Source: Firmicutes bacterium HGW-Firmicutes-1
Lineage (GTDB): Bacteria; Bacillota; Clostridia; Lachnospirales; Vallitaleaceae
Assembly (NCBI GenBank): GCA_002841625.1
Contig: PHAG01000004.1
Location: 124,001 to 188,000, forward strand
DNA length: 64,000 nt
Reading direction: 5' to 3'
The notes beneath the pieces are model-generated. The model was not told the origin of the DNA, ran no database searches, and saw nothing but the letters and a program-made list of their open reading frames with translations. Every line of letters starts with the position of its first letter. Position 1 is the stretch's first letter. Of this stretch, positions 1 to 9,107 are shown in pieces. Position numbers and translations under genes: made by a program.

Positions 1-1
1 A

Positions 2-337
2 AGATTGCGTTATGCAGATAATGAACCTGTATTAATAAGTCATTCCTATTTACCTTATTCTTTATGCAAACATATTTATCAACATGATTTAAATAATGAT
101 TCTCTCGCTCATGTTCTTTCAAAAAGTATTTATACAAAGCTTGCCCATACACATTATTCACTTGAAGCAGCGATTGCTACGAAGGAAGATTGTGACCTAC
201 TCTCTATATCAAAAACAACCGCAATCTTGTTTGCCCATAGCTTAGGTTATAATAAATTTGATACCCCTATCGACTATACTTTATCACGATATCGTGGGGA
301 TAAAAATGTTTTCATTATGGATCAATTACTTGATTAA
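2..337 (+). CDS. GntR-family transcriptional regulator, C-terminal UTRA part (5' truncated by window edge)
   Basis: This is the C-terminal end of a GntR/HutC-type repressor. The visible ~111 residues match the second half of a UTRA effector-binding domain: an opening RYADNEPV segment followed by SHSYLP, and a closing block YTLSRYRGDKNVF just before the stop. The reading frame stays open to the window edge, so the N-terminal winged-helix DNA-binding domain lies outside and the TTG at position 5 is not the real start. The gene converges with the next one, with only two bases between stop codons. The effector cannot be told; HutC-type UTRA domains bind small metabolites such as amino sugars or imidazole compounds. 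Confidence 0.75.
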   Translation, partial: RLRYADNEPVLISHSYLPYSLCKHIYQHDLNNDSLAHVLSKSIYTKLAHTHYSLEAAIATKEDCDLLSISKTTAILFAHSLGYNKFDTPIDYTLSRYRGDKNVFIMDQLLD

Positions 338-339
338 TA

Positions 340-2199
340 TTATTTCGAGGGCGCCTCTTGTAGTGTGAGTATTTCAGGTAAATCCTCTAAGGTTTTTTCA
401 GCTGTTTCCTTGTCATATACTGCTTGCAAATACATGCTGTATACCTTATAGACATATTCTTTACCATTAGATAACTTAAAATCAATATATACATTTCCAT
501 AAGAGCAATATTCTATTGTAAAGTTATTATTCGCTTCAATAACACCCTTATTTACAAGGTCCTCTAGAATTACGGCATACATATCCTTACTCAAATTATA
601 TATAGTAACCTTTTCAATTTCCATTGTTGCAGTTTCTAAATTAAAGGTTGGGTATTTTTTGTTAAAGTCAGTAATTGATTGGATATCTCCATCTAACATT
701 ACCCAAGCTCCATCTACCTTTTCAAAAGCAATGGTCTTGAAAGTTTGATAATTGTATTTTGGTGAAGCTACTACAAATGCATATTTGTCATCAGCCTTCA
801 TATATCTTACGTAAATTTCCTCAGCCTGAAAATATGATTTCACTTCTTTTTCTATGCTATCCCAGGTTTCACGATCTTTCACATGAGACACTCTACCCGT
901 ATCCTCAAATTCATTGTTTTTCAAATAGGCTTCTTTACTAATTGTGGCTTCTTGATCTTCGTTAATAATTAAATATGTTTCCTCATCAAGCTTGTATGAA
1001 ATAAGTAGTATTTGATTCGTTTTGTCATAATAAAAAGCGAGTCTTTTTAACGTTGCTTCTGGAATGTTCACATTTTGTTCCTTGCAGATAGCTTCAACCG
1101 TGAAGTAACTATGATTTGTAACAGAATACAATTGACCCTTATTAATATGCTTTGCTTCTAGTGGAAAATAGTTGTTGTTCAATTTTTCAAATAAAGAATC
1201 TCGATATGCTGACAAAATAGAGCCCATAAGCTCAATTCGTTTTTCTAAGATCAGCGCTTGGGTCGTATTCTTGAAATGAGTTCCATACTTTTCAAATAAC
1301 CCTTTCGCTGTAGGTTGCTCTGAAATCAACAAAATATTATTCAATATTTTCGATTCAGAAAGAATGTCATGAACGAGACTCTCAATTTCTTGTTCTGTTA
1401 ATTCCTCAACCTTGATAACATACTTAGCTGCTAATCTCTCTTCTTCTACTTCACTATTTTCAAATCTGTTTAATATTTCTGGATTAGTATTGTTTTTTAC
1501 TTTTTTAAGCTCGTCTATCAATAGCTTATCATTTATTTGAGTAACTACATCTAAGCCATCTTTTGACCATTCTAAACCCTTCATTGTTAACGCTTGTGAA
1601 GCAAATAATGTTTTAGTGTCAATCATTATAGGAAGGCTATTTTTAAACAGGAAGCTCTTTAATTTATTTGAGTTTGCTTCCTTTAACTTAATTTCACCCT
1701 TTCCAATCATGATATTGTCTAGCTCAATAAATATTTTATCCCCTTCTAAATGTGGATCAATGGACATAGAAATCGGAAGTTTAATCCCATATAAACTTCC
1801 ATTAATGTGTATTCTTTTTTGAGAATAATCAACACCAACATTATCAATCTTATAATAGTTTGGTAATTGAGCTTTCTTAAACAATACCATAAGCTCCGTA
1901 TTTACTACATTATCCGGGAGGCTCATTTCCGCTTCATTACCTTTCGTAATGAATTGGTCCGTTACCTTATTCTCAACCCAGAACTGGGCAACTGTCTTAG
2001 GTTCATAATTAATTTCAAAGGTATTCATAAATAAATATAAAGTACTTAATAAAAACGCTCCTACTATGATACCTAATCCAATAAGGGCAAAACGCTTGCC
2101 CTTATTCTTCCTTGGAGCTTTATTTTCTCCTTTATTCTTCTTTAAAGGATCTGGAGGAATTGGTATCTCCTCCACAATGTCCTGTTTATTTATATCCAT
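340..2199 (-). CDS. Membrane-anchored extracytoplasmic protein with a YpmS/DUF2140-like region
   Basis: A 619-residue protein of unknown function. The first ~35 residues are a Pro/Lys-rich cytoplasmic tail, residues ~37-58 form one hydrophobic anchor, and the rest should be outside the membrane. Residues ~95-200 (alternating strands around NYYKIDNVGVDY, HINGSLYG, ISMSIDPHLEGDKI, GKGEIKL) resemble the YpmS/DUF2140 family of single-pass proteins. The C-terminal ~400 residues look like mixed helix and sheet with no motif I can name. It starts 35 bp after the asnS stop on the same strand, so it may be read with asnS. The family link is tentative. Confidence 0.6.
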   Translation of the reverse strand: MDINKQDIVEEIPIPPDPLKKNKGENKAPRKNKGKRFALIGLGIIVGAFLLSTLYLFMNTFEINYEPKTVAQFWVENKVTDQFITKGNEAEMSLPDNVVNTELMVLFKKAQLPNYYKIDNVGVDYSQKRIHINGSLYGIKLPISMSIDPHLEGDKIFIELDNIMIGKGEIKLKEANSNKLKSFLFKNSLPIMIDTKTLFASQALTMKGLEWSKDGLDVVTQINDKLLIDELKKVKNNTNPEILNRFENSEVEEERLAAKYVIKVEELTEQEIESLVHDILSESKILNNILLISEQPTAKGLFEKYGTHFKNTTQALILEKRIELMGSILSAYRDSLFEKLNNNYFPLEAKHINKGQLYSVTNHSYFTVEAICKEQNVNIPEATLKRLAFYYDKTNQILLISYKLDEETYLIINEDQEATISKEAYLKNNEFEDTGRVSHVKDRETWDSIEKEVKSYFQAEEIYVRYMKADDKYAFVVASPKYNYQTFKTIAFEKVDGAWVMLDGDIQSITDFNKKYPTFNLETATMEIEKVTIYNLSKDMYAVILEDLVNKGVIEANNNFTIEYCSYGNVYIDFKLSNGKEYVYKVYSMYLQAVYDKETAEKTLEDLPEILTLQEAPSK

Positions 2200-2234
2200 A
2201 CAATCAACTCCATTAACAAATTACTTGTGTAGCT

Positions 2235-3626
2235 TTATAGTTCACAATTATTAACAGTCCTTGGGAAAGAAATGACATCTCTAATATTACCCATTCCCGT
2301 TATATACATAATTGCTCGTTCAAAACCTAACCCAAATCCAGCATGTCTAGTTCCACCATATTTTCTAAGGTCCAAATACCACCAGTAATCTTCTTCATTT
2401 AAATTCATTTCCTTCATTCTTTCTACCAATACATCATATCTTTCTTCTCTTTGGCTTCCACCAATAATTTCACCAACACCTGGCACTAATAAGTCCATAG
2501 CCGCTACTGTTTTTTTATCATCATTTAGCTTCATATAAAATGCTTTAATATCTTTAGGATAGTTAATGACAAACACTGGTTTTTTATAGACTTGCTCCGT
2601 TAAGTATCTTTCATGCTCTGTTTGAAGATCAACTCCCCATGAAACAGGATATTCAAAATTGTCCTTATTCTTTTCCAATATTTCTATTGCCTCTGTATAA
2701 GTGATTTTTGCAAAATCGTTATTAACAACATTATCGAGTCTCTCAAGTAAACCTTGATCTATAAATTGATTGAAAAATGCCATTTCTTCTGGTGCATGCT
2801 CTCTTACATAGCGAATTATATATTTTAGCATGTCTTCTGCCAATGCCATATCATCCTCAATATCTGCAAAAGCAATTTCTGGCTCAATCATCCAAAATTC
2901 TGCTGCATGTCTTGCTGTATTTGAATTCTCTGCCCTAAAGGTTGGTCCAAAGGTATATACATTTCTAAAGGCCATAGCATAGGTTTCAACATTAAGTTGT
3001 CCACTTACCGTTAGGCTCGTTTCCTTCCCAAAAAAATCCTGACCATAATCAATTGCACCTTTTTGATCTTTAGGCAATTTTTCATTGTCTAAGGTTGACA
3101 CCTTAAACATTTCACCTGCACCCTCTGCATCACTTCCAGTAATGATAGGTGTGTTTACATATACAAAACCTCTTTCTTGAAAAAACTTGTGAATAGCAAA
3201 TGCTGTAATTGATCTTACTCTAAACACAGCAGCAAAAGTATTCGTTCTTGGTCTTAAATGTGCAATGGTTCTAAGATATTCAAAGGAATGCTTCTTTTTT
3301 TGTAATGGGTAATCAGGTGTTGATTCCCCTTCAATTTTCACTGCAGTTGCTTGTACTTCAAAAGGCTGTTTGGCTTCTGGCGTTGGTATTAGTTTACCTG
3401 TAACAATGATTGCAGACCCTACACTTAGCTTAGCAACATCCTTAAAGTTTTCAAGTTCTCCCTGTACCACTATTTGCAAATTACTAAAGCAAGAACCATC
3501 ATTTAATACTATAAAAGCAAAGGTTTTAGAATCCCTTACACTTCTAATCCACCCTGAGATTGTGATATTTGTTTCAAAATGCTTACTCGGATTGTTAAAT
3601 AACTCTTTAATTAATAGGCTTTCCAT
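2235..3626 (-). CDS. asnS: Asparaginyl-tRNA synthetase
   Basis: Class IIb aminoacyl-tRNA synthetase that charges tRNA-Asn with asparagine in the cytoplasm. The N-terminal OB-fold anticodon-binding domain shows [14 protein letters not shown]. The catalytic core has motif 2 ([11 protein letters not shown] then EFWMIEPE) and motif 3 ([15 protein letters not shown]). I start at the ATG at 3626 because it is preceded by AAGGAGGG at 8-9 bp and gives 463 residues, the usual AsnS length. An in-frame upstream start at 3701 would add 25 poorly conserved residues. The promoter must lie in the ~180-bp divergent gap with the aminopeptidase gene. No T-box consensus is visible there. Confidence 0.96.
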   Translation of the reverse strand: MESLLIKELFNNPSKHFETNITISGWIRSVRDSKTFAFIVLNDGSCFSNLQIVVQGELENFKDVAKLSVGSAIIVTGKLIPTPEAKQPFEVQATAVKIEGESTPDYPLQKKKHSFEYLRTIAHLRPRTNTFAAVFRVRSITAFAIHKFFQERGFVYVNTPIITGSDAEGAGEMFKVSTLDNEKLPKDQKGAIDYGQDFFGKETSLTVSGQLNVETYAMAFRNVYTFGPTFRAENSNTARHAAEFWMIEPEIAFADIEDDMALAEDMLKYIIRYVREHAPEEMAFFNQFIDQGLLERLDNVVNNDFAKITYTEAIEILEKNKDNFEYPVSWGVDLQTEHERYLTEQVYKKPVFVINYPKDIKAFYMKLNDDKKTVAAMDLLVPGVGEIIGGSQREERYDVLVERMKEMNLNEEDYWWYLDLRKYGGTRHAGFGLGFERAIMYITGMGNIRDVISFPRTVNNCEL

Positions 3627-3753
3627 AAAAAGCCCTCCTTTTTTGTATATTCTATTACACATTATACCACAATAAATAAGTCTTATTTCATTAAATTTCA
3701 TATTTTCTGTCCGTTTCTAGGCATAATTTTCAAAATATGATATACTATTTACA

Positions 3754-3850
3754 ATAGAACAAAGCGCTTGTCAGCGCGTTACGTAATAATTTATGATATC
3801 TAACGCTTTGGTCTATGCTTCGTGGAAAGCAGGACTTTCCTACTGGATTA
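3754..3850 (+). repeat. 97-bp structured dispersed repeat, copy 1
   Basis: A 97-bp block that recurs at 46130-46226 in the same orientation with about six differences. It holds two potential RNA hairpins. The outer one pairs ATAGAACAAAGCG at its start with CGCTTTGGTCTAT about 45 bp on. The second is GGAAAG-CAGGA-CTTTCC near the end. It lies in the gap between asnS and the plus-strand aminopeptidase, 30 bp before that start, and a TATACT (3741-3746) sits just upstream. It may therefore form the 5' leader of the aminopeptidase mRNA, or be a small RNA or mobile repeat. Confidence 0.8.
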
Positions 3851-3880
3851 AAAATGTGATAAAGAAAGGATGTAATAAAA

Positions 3881-4996
3881 ATGGATTCTAGAATTGAATT
3901 GCTAGCGAAAAATCTTGTTAATTATTCCTGTAAGGTAAAAGAGGGTGAAAAGGTATTGATTCATTATGTTGGTGACTCAACTCGCGCTCTTGCAAAGGAA
4001 TTGGTAAATGAAGTATATAGGGCGGGCGGAGTTCCTTTCCTTGACTATACGGATGTGCGTCTTCAAAGAGAGGTACTGTTAAAGACAACTAAAGAACAAC
4101 AAGAGCTTGAAGCATCTTGGGATACCCTTCGTATGAGTAATATGGATTGTTACATTGGCGTTAGAGGTTCAGATAATGTTTCCGAGTTAAGTGATGTGCC
4201 TTCTGATAAGATGACCCTTTACAATAAATATTATGCCACTCCTGTACATCATGAAATTCGTGTGCCAAAGACAAGATGGGTTGTTCTACGTTATCCAAAT
4301 AATGCTATGGCACAGTTAGCAAATACGAGCTTAGATAACTTTGAAGACTTTTATTTTAATGTATGTAATTTAGATTATTCTAAAATGTCTGTGGCGATGG
4401 ATGCTCTTGTAACACTTATGGAGAAGACCGACCGCGTCAGGCTTGTGGGTAAAGGTACCGATTTAGCTTTTTCAATTAAAGATATTCCTGCAATTAAATG
4501 TGATGGGATCGTAAATATACCAGATGGTGAAGTGTTTACGGCACCAGTTAGGGATTCTATTAATGGTAAAATTTCTTATAATGCTCCTGCCGTTTTTCAA
4601 GGTGTTACTTATGAGAATATTTGTTTTGAGTTTAAAGATGGTAAGATAGTGAATGCTACAGCAAATGAAACAAAGCTGATTAATGAGGTGCTTGATACTG
4701 ATGAAGGGGCAAGATATATTGGGGAATTTGCGATTGGTGTAAATCCATATATTTTGAAACCTATGAAAGATACCTTGTTTGATGAGAAGATTATGGGGAG
4801 TATACATTTGACTCCTGGGAATTGTTATCAAGAGGCTTATAATGGTAATAAATCGGATATTCATTGGGATTTAGTTTATATTCAAACACCTGAGTATGGT
4901 GGTGGGGAGATTTATTTTGATGATGTGTTGATTAGGAAGGATGGGTTGTTTGTTATTTCGGAGCTTGAAGGGTTGAATCCGGAGAATCTTAAGTAA
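3881..4996 (+). CDS. M29-family metallo-aminopeptidase (AmpS/PepS type)
   Basis: Cytoplasmic di-metal aminopeptidase that removes N-terminal residues from peptides. At 371 residues it is close to the usual family size. The five metal-ligand regions of M29 enzymes are visible in order: Glu in NIPDGEVFTAPV, Glu in YIGEFAIGVNP, His in GSIHLTPG, and His plus Asp in SDIHWDLV. The start is ATG with GAAAGGATG upstream. It is a single plus-strand gene, divergent from asnS and convergent with the C39-like gene. Its leader contains copy 1 of the 97-bp repeat. Substrate preference cannot be read from sequence. Confidence 0.9.
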   Translation: MDSRIELLAKNLVNYSCKVKEGEKVLIHYVGDSTRALAKELVNEVYRAGGVPFLDYTDVRLQREVLLKTTKEQQELEASWDTLRMSNMDCYIGVRGSDNVSELSDVPSDKMTLYNKYYATPVHHEIRVPKTRWVVLRYPNNAMAQLANTSLDNFEDFYFNVCNLDYSKMSVAMDALVTLMEKTDRVRLVGKGTDLAFSIKDIPAIKCDGIVNIPDGEVFTAPVRDSINGKISYNAPAVFQGVTYENICFEFKDGKIVNATANETKLINEVLDTDEGARYIGEFAIGVNPYILKPMKDTLFDEKIMGSIHLTPGNCYQEAYNGNKSDIHWDLVYIQTPEYGGGEIYFDDVLIRKDGLFVISELEGLNPENLK

Positions 4997-5029
4997 AATT
5001 TCAATCGGTTTATGGTATGTAAGACGGTC

Positions 5030-5194
5030 AGTATTTTATTGGGGTATTGGCTTTTGCAACTACTATATGGGTTCCATTCTTTCCCTCATTGTGCATCCAT
5101 GCACAAAATGAGGGTTCGCTTGCTCCTGCACGCTTAGAATTCAACCCATATAGTAGTTGCTTTATTTTTATTCAGTTAATTCCCATAAAATACT
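5030..5194. repeat. Nested palindromic element A in convergent gap
   Basis: Three nested inverted repeats fill this stretch. The outer arms are AGTATTTTATTGGG (from 5030) and CCCATAAAATACT (5182-5194). The middle arms are an 18-bp perfect pair, 5056-5073 and 5143-5160 (GCAACTACTATATGGGTT and its complement). The inner hairpin is CCCTCATTGTGCAT (5083-5096) with ATGCAC..AATGAGGG (5099-5114). It begins ~35 bp after the aminopeptidase stop. It could act as a bidirectional terminator, but it is far larger than needed, which suggests a palindromic mobile element. Confidence 0.75.
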
Positions 5195-5203
5195 TCTGTA
5201 TCC

Positions 5204-5395
5204 CAGGTTGTTGGAAATTGAATTAATTATCATTTAACGAAACAGAGATAAAAGCATTTTTTCTTCTAGATAAATACCAAAGGCAGTAAGTGTTCATTTT
5301 TCGTTAGACCGGCCGAAGGGTAAGGCCAGAAAAATGAACACTTACTGCCAATAATCAATACACCTATCAGAAAAAATGCTTTTATCGACAACCTG
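5204..5395. repeat. Nested palindromic element B in convergent gap
   Basis: A second nested palindrome directly after element A. The outer arms are CAGGTTGT (5204-5211) and ACAACCTG (5388-5395). The middle arms are an 18-bp perfect pair at 5247-5264 and 5369-5386 (GATAAAAGCATTTTTTCT and its complement). The inner arms are a 21-bp perfect pair at 5282-5302 and 5329-5349 (beginning GGCAGTAAGTGTTC), closing a 26-bp loop. Together with element A it accounts for most of the 447-bp gap 4997-5443. I see no coding potential there. Confidence 0.75.
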
Positions 5396-5443
5396 AAACA
5401 TTGAATTATCTGTTAAAGTTCTATTCGAGCTATAACTTGCTGG

Positions 5444-8191
5444 TTAGTCAAGAACTACGAGAGCTTGGCTGCCTTGGTTTTCCCAACCTATTTGGAAGGA
5501 TATTCGGGGTTGTTTGATTACTCTTCCTTGTTGGGGGTCGTTAAGGTATACAAAGGTTTCATCATATCCTGCGATAACTACTGAATGTTCGAGGAAGGAT
5601 ACTTCCATATAGCCTGATGGAGTTAGCCAGTTTTCAAGTAATTTATTGGAAACTTTATTGTAGCTTCCAGGGGTTATTACCCAAACTGGGCGGCCTTCGC
5701 CTACAAACATAAGTACTTGGTCGAAGCTGGCGCCTGTTATATTGTAAAGATTATCTGTGTAGGTAGCCGCAAGGTCATAGATTGGTTCTACGTATACACC
5801 AAGGCCTGGTTCTGCTCCGTTTGATACACTTCCTACAAAACCTTTGTGCATGTCTCCAAAGTGAATGATTCCGTTTATTATGGTTTTTGGGGTTCCATCT
5901 TTTCTAAGCTGTTCTGATAGTGTTATTTTACTAATATTGTCTTGCTTATAATAGGATAAGAACATAGCTAATGCCGTGACCTCGCAGCCTCTTATGAGTT
6001 CAGGCTTTTGCGCTAGGATTGGTACATCTATTAAAATACTTGATGGTTGGTCGAAGGCTGAAAACATAGCCTTTCTTTTACCATTTCTATTTTCATATAG
6101 GATTGTTAATTCATTTGCACTCGTCATACGGAGCGCAACTTCTAGCTGTTTTGCAACTCCTATTAGCTTATTTCTGTTATAGACTTCGTAAATATAATTT
6201 TCGTTTTGTAGGCTTGCATCTAGTAGAACATATTTTTTATGGCTATTTGTTGCAACGGGTACCGTCTCTTCATTTAAAGATATACTTGCCTGATTGATCA
6301 TAATATGATTCGTTTCATCAATGATTTCATTGCTTGTGATAGTAGACGTCGCATAGTTTTCTTTGGCAAATTGGTAAATCGTTTGATCGTTTGTTTTTTC
6401 ATAGGTAACGTTGTTTTCACTTGGATTAAAGCCAATGGTCTTGATTAATCTATACGTTGCTGCACTTATTAGACCCTCTTGTTTGTTAATGTTCACATTT
6501 TGATAGTAGGTGCCTTGCTCTGGAGTATGCTTATCAATAACATTTCCTGCGAAGTCTACTATATAAATCACATCAAAGGGATAAAAAACCGAACCATCAA
6601 GATATTGATAAGTATTTTCAAGGGAATAAGTGCCTATTATAATCCCTTTATCGATTGTGCCGATTACTCTAGTATATTTATTTTCAAACAGAATTGTCTT
6701 AATGTTATTGTCAGATACACTTGAGGTTAGATTAATTAATTGAACTCCGATATTTTCTTTCAATTTATTGTCGAAAGAATAGATGATTCCATCCTCTGAG
6801 TAAGTTGAATTGCTTGGCAATGACATAATTGGGGCGAATTTACTCTCTCTAAAATCTATGGAATATAATACATCTTTAATCGTAATGTAGAATTCTTCAT
6901 TTTCCGCGTTGAAATAGGAAGCGTTTTCTATGTAATACTCTAATTCTTGGTAACCAATACCAAGCTTAACAAACAAAGTACTTTCGTTGTCTCGTTTATG
7001 ATGACTGTATGTATTTTTCAAGATGCCATTATAACCCGCGAAATCACCTGCAGACATATAACCATAGACTAGATACTTAATGTTTCCTTTGTCATCTATG
7101 TCTAAAAGCTTCATTCTGTGCTGATCTCCTTCATCCATAACATAATCACTGTCTAAAATATCGAACCCAAAAATCTTGGTTAGCTCGTTGTAGGTTTTAT
7201 CCAATAACCAAATTTCATTTTTATATACAAAGGCTACGTATTGATTGCTATCTGAGAGGATTGCTTGGGATTCCTTCCTTTCATAGCCTTCATCTAATAT
7301 CCACTGTAAACGTGTACCGTCAAAGTATGGCTCGTTCTTCTTGTTGCCATAACGTTCATAGTTGTTAATTTTCACCTTTCCATTTGAGGCAGTTGCAGTA
7401 TATTTTTCTGTAAAATCCCAATATTCAAATTCGTAATCTTTGCGGGTAGCTACGGTAAATCTCATTCTTATTTCATAAATTCCTGTTGATGGATTATAAG
7501 AAATAATTTCAGGTATTGGTTCATTCATCTTTACATAATCTTTTATGGTTTCCCACATAAGAACTTTTTCAGATGAATTCTTATTCGCCTCGTAAAACGA
7601 TCCCCCCTCTTCGCCATCTCCAATATAATCCTTGTAATCTTTATCTCCTTCAAACATTAGGGAATGGGTTTTTCTTATTGTATTTAGCAAATCACTCTGA
7701 TTGTTATTTCCAATATAAAAGCTTTGGTAATAATAAATATTGTGGCCGCCTTCTTCGGCAACTACCTTGAGTACATATCTTTTTGAGGGCTCTAAATTGG
7801 AAAGCTTAATATCTGCTTTTACCCCCTTCTCATTACTCGTTATATTTGAAGGGTCGTCTGTGTACAGGCTCTCTTTCGTTAAGGGATTGATTATTTCGTA
7901 AGATAGATTACCTACATCTTTTTTATCCATATACAAGGATATGGTTTCTTCATTACTGAACACCGCAACGGAATCTGTCATAGCAAATTCTTCTACTTCG
8001 TTAAAAAAAGGGTATAAAACATTATAAGCCTGACCTTCATCCATTAAATAACCAATTGGATGGTCTTGCATATTTTTTAATACCTCGGGCTTTTCTATGT
8101 GTAATTTTTGATTTATTTCACTTGAAAACGCTATTAGAATACCTGATCCAGCAATAATCAAGAAAATGAATGTGAAGAAAAAGCGTTTCAT
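5444..8191 (-). CDS. Exported or anchored protein with C-terminal peptidase C39-like domain
   Basis: A 915-residue protein with an N-terminal hydrophobic segment (residues ~4-22) that is a signal peptide or anchor. Residues ~40-700 are rich in short strands with repeated Tyr/Trp/Asp patterns and may form a propeller-like or beta-rich region; I recognise no named domain in it. Residues ~715-915 match the C39-like family 2 papain-fold domain: RGCEVTALAMFL (Cys736), LEHSVVIAGYDE (His869) and VYLNDPQQG (Asp885) supply a plausible catalytic triad. No ABC transporter is adjacent, so bacteriocin-leader processing is unlikely and a cell-surface peptidase is more likely. A perfect 22-bp palindrome lies 65-86 bp upstream of the start. 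Confidence 0.8.
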   Translation of the reverse strand: MKRFFFTFIFLIIAGSGILIAFSSEINQKLHIEKPEVLKNMQDHPIGYLMDEGQAYNVLYPFFNEVEEFAMTDSVAVFSNEETISLYMDKKDVGNLSYEIINPLTKESLYTDDPSNITSNEKGVKADIKLSNLEPSKRYVLKVVAEEGGHNIYYYQSFYIGNNNQSDLLNTIRKTHSLMFEGDKDYKDYIGDGEEGGSFYEANKNSSEKVLMWETIKDYVKMNEPIPEIISYNPSTGIYEIRMRFTVATRKDYEFEYWDFTEKYTATASNGKVKINNYERYGNKKNEPYFDGTRLQWILDEGYERKESQAILSDSNQYVAFVYKNEIWLLDKTYNELTKIFGFDILDSDYVMDEGDQHRMKLLDIDDKGNIKYLVYGYMSAGDFAGYNGILKNTYSHHKRDNESTLFVKLGIGYQELEYYIENASYFNAENEEFYITIKDVLYSIDFRESKFAPIMSLPSNSTYSEDGIIYSFDNKLKENIGVQLINLTSSVSDNNIKTILFENKYTRVIGTIDKGIIIGTYSLENTYQYLDGSVFYPFDVIYIVDFAGNVIDKHTPEQGTYYQNVNINKQEGLISAATYRLIKTIGFNPSENNVTYEKTNDQTIYQFAKENYATSTITSNEIIDETNHIMINQASISLNEETVPVATNSHKKYVLLDASLQNENYIYEVYNRNKLIGVAKQLEVALRMTSANELTILYENRNGKRKAMFSAFDQPSSILIDVPILAQKPELIRGCEVTALAMFLSYYKQDNISKITLSEQLRKDGTPKTIINGIIHFGDMHKGFVGSVSNGAEPGLGVYVEPIYDLAATYTDNLYNITGASFDQVLMFVGEGRPVWVITPGSYNKVSNKLLENWLTPSGYMEVSFLEHSVVIAGYDETFVYLNDPQQGRVIKQPRISFQIGWENQGSQALVVLD

Positions 8192-8255
8192 CCTATCGCC
8201 TCTTATCTTTGCATAATTACCTTCAACTTAGCAAAAAAACAATTGAAAGTCAACC

Positions 8256-8277
8256 TTTATGTCTATATCGACATAAA
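8256..8277. promoter_or_regulatory. Perfect palindrome upstream of the C39-like gene, possible operator
   Basis: TTTATGTC and GACATAAA flank the 6-bp spacer TATATC. The site lies 65-86 bp before the minus-strand C39-like gene and ~155 bp before the flavin reductase start. A related GTCTATAT/ATATCGAC pair occurs at 36093-36110 before the giant FN3 gene. It could be a regulator-binding site; the protein is unknown. Confidence 0.4.
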
Positions 8278-8374
8278 TCCTCCTTTTTCTAACCCATAGT
8301 TTAAGAAAGATAATGGTAATCATCAGTGTTATGCAATCGCTTTTCTGTAAATCCTAATAGAATAGAATTCTTCT

Positions 8375-8403
8375 TTGCATTGTTTGAATATATGGTTTAT
8401 AAT
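8375..8403 (+). promoter_or_regulatory. SigmaA-type promoter for the flavin reductase gene
   Basis: The -35 box TTGCAT (8375-8380) and the -10 box TATAAT (8398-8403) are separated by 17 bp. They end 28 bp before the ATG at 8432, with GGGAG in between as ribosome site. Confidence 0.7.
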
Positions 8404-8431
8404 GAATCCTATCATTTATTGAAGGGAGCGG

Positions 8432-9025
8432 ATGTCTTTGTCAAAAATACAATGGAAACCGGGTAATATGCTATATCCACTGCCAGCCGTATTGATTTCC
8501 TGTGGAGATAACGAAGAAAGCTATAATATGATAACCATTTCATGGGCTGGAACCATTTGTACAAACCCTCCCATGGTTTCAATTTCAATTAAGCCTAGCA
8601 GACATTCTTATGAAACAATTATGAGAACAAAAGAGTTTGTTATTAACCTTACTACTGAGAGTATGGTTTGGGCAGTGGATTATTGTGGCGTAAAGTCTGG
8701 GCGGGATGTAAATAAGTTTGCAGAAACCAAATTAAATACATGTAAGGGTTCAGTCGTTAGTGCTCCGCTTATATTAGAAAGCCCCGTAAACATTGAGTGT
8801 AGGGTGGTTGAAATCAAATCGTTAGGTTCTCATGACTTGTTTATTGCTGAGGTTGTGGCTGTACATGTTGACGATGCATATATGGATCAGAATGAAAAAT
8901 TTCATTTAAATCAATCTAATCCACTTTGCTATTCTCATGGTCATTATTTTGGTCTTGGCAAGTCATTGGGTAGCTTTGGATACTCCGTGAAAAAGAAGGG
9001 TAGTAAGAAAAAGGGTAAAAATTAA
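8432..9025 (+). CDS. Flavin reductase family protein (FMN-binding split barrel, flavoredoxin-like)
   Basis: A 197-residue cytoplasmic flavoprotein of the flavin_reductase domain family, which moves electrons between NAD(P)H or protein partners and FMN. Family features are the PLPAVLISCGD start of the barrel, the TISWAGTICTNPPMVSISI strand pair with substrate and FMN contacts, RHSYETI, EFVINL, and VNIECRVVEI near the dimer interface. The last ~12 residues are almost all Lys, Gly and Ser, an odd basic tail. It is a stand-alone gene with its own promoter and a strong bidirectional terminator downstream. The physiological acceptor is unknown. Confidence 0.87.
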   Translation: MSLSKIQWKPGNMLYPLPAVLISCGDNEESYNMITISWAGTICTNPPMVSISIKPSRHSYETIMRTKEFVINLTTESMVWAVDYCGVKSGRDVNKFAETKLNTCKGSVVSAPLILESPVNIECRVVEIKSLGSHDLFIAEVVAVHVDDAYMDQNEKFHLNQSNPLCYSHGHYFGLGKSLGSFGYSVKKKGSKKKGKN

Positions 9026-9069
9026 AAAGTAATTACGTAGGCATACATTTTTAACTTCTTATTCCATTG

Positions 9070-9107
9070 AAAGAGGACGCAACAGAAATTTCTGTTGCGT
9101 CCTCTTT
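9070..9107. terminator. Bidirectional Rho-independent terminator
   Basis: A 19-bp perfect inverted repeat (AAAGAGGACGCAACAGAAA and its complement) with A- and T-runs on each side. It serves both the plus-strand flavin reductase gene and the convergent DUF3892 gene, whose stop begins at 9110. Confidence 0.93.

Noticed and set aside
3702-3880. T-box riboswitch or tRNA-sensing leader for asnS
   Set aside because: The leader is too short on the asnS strand and has no AGGGTGG-type T-box sequence; the structure there is the 97-bp repeat, which points the other way.
4472-4864. 130-codon minus-strand frame inside the aminopeptidase gene
   Set aside because: The M29 protein on the plus strand has all its metal-site motifs over the same bases; the opposite frame has no motif.
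5204-5395. Insertion sequence with inverted ends
   Set aside because: No transposase frame fits in the 190 bp; at best a non-autonomous element.
5444-8191. Bacteriocin-processing ABC protease
   Set aside because: The C39-like domain is at the C-terminus and no ABC domain or leader-peptide gene exists nearby.
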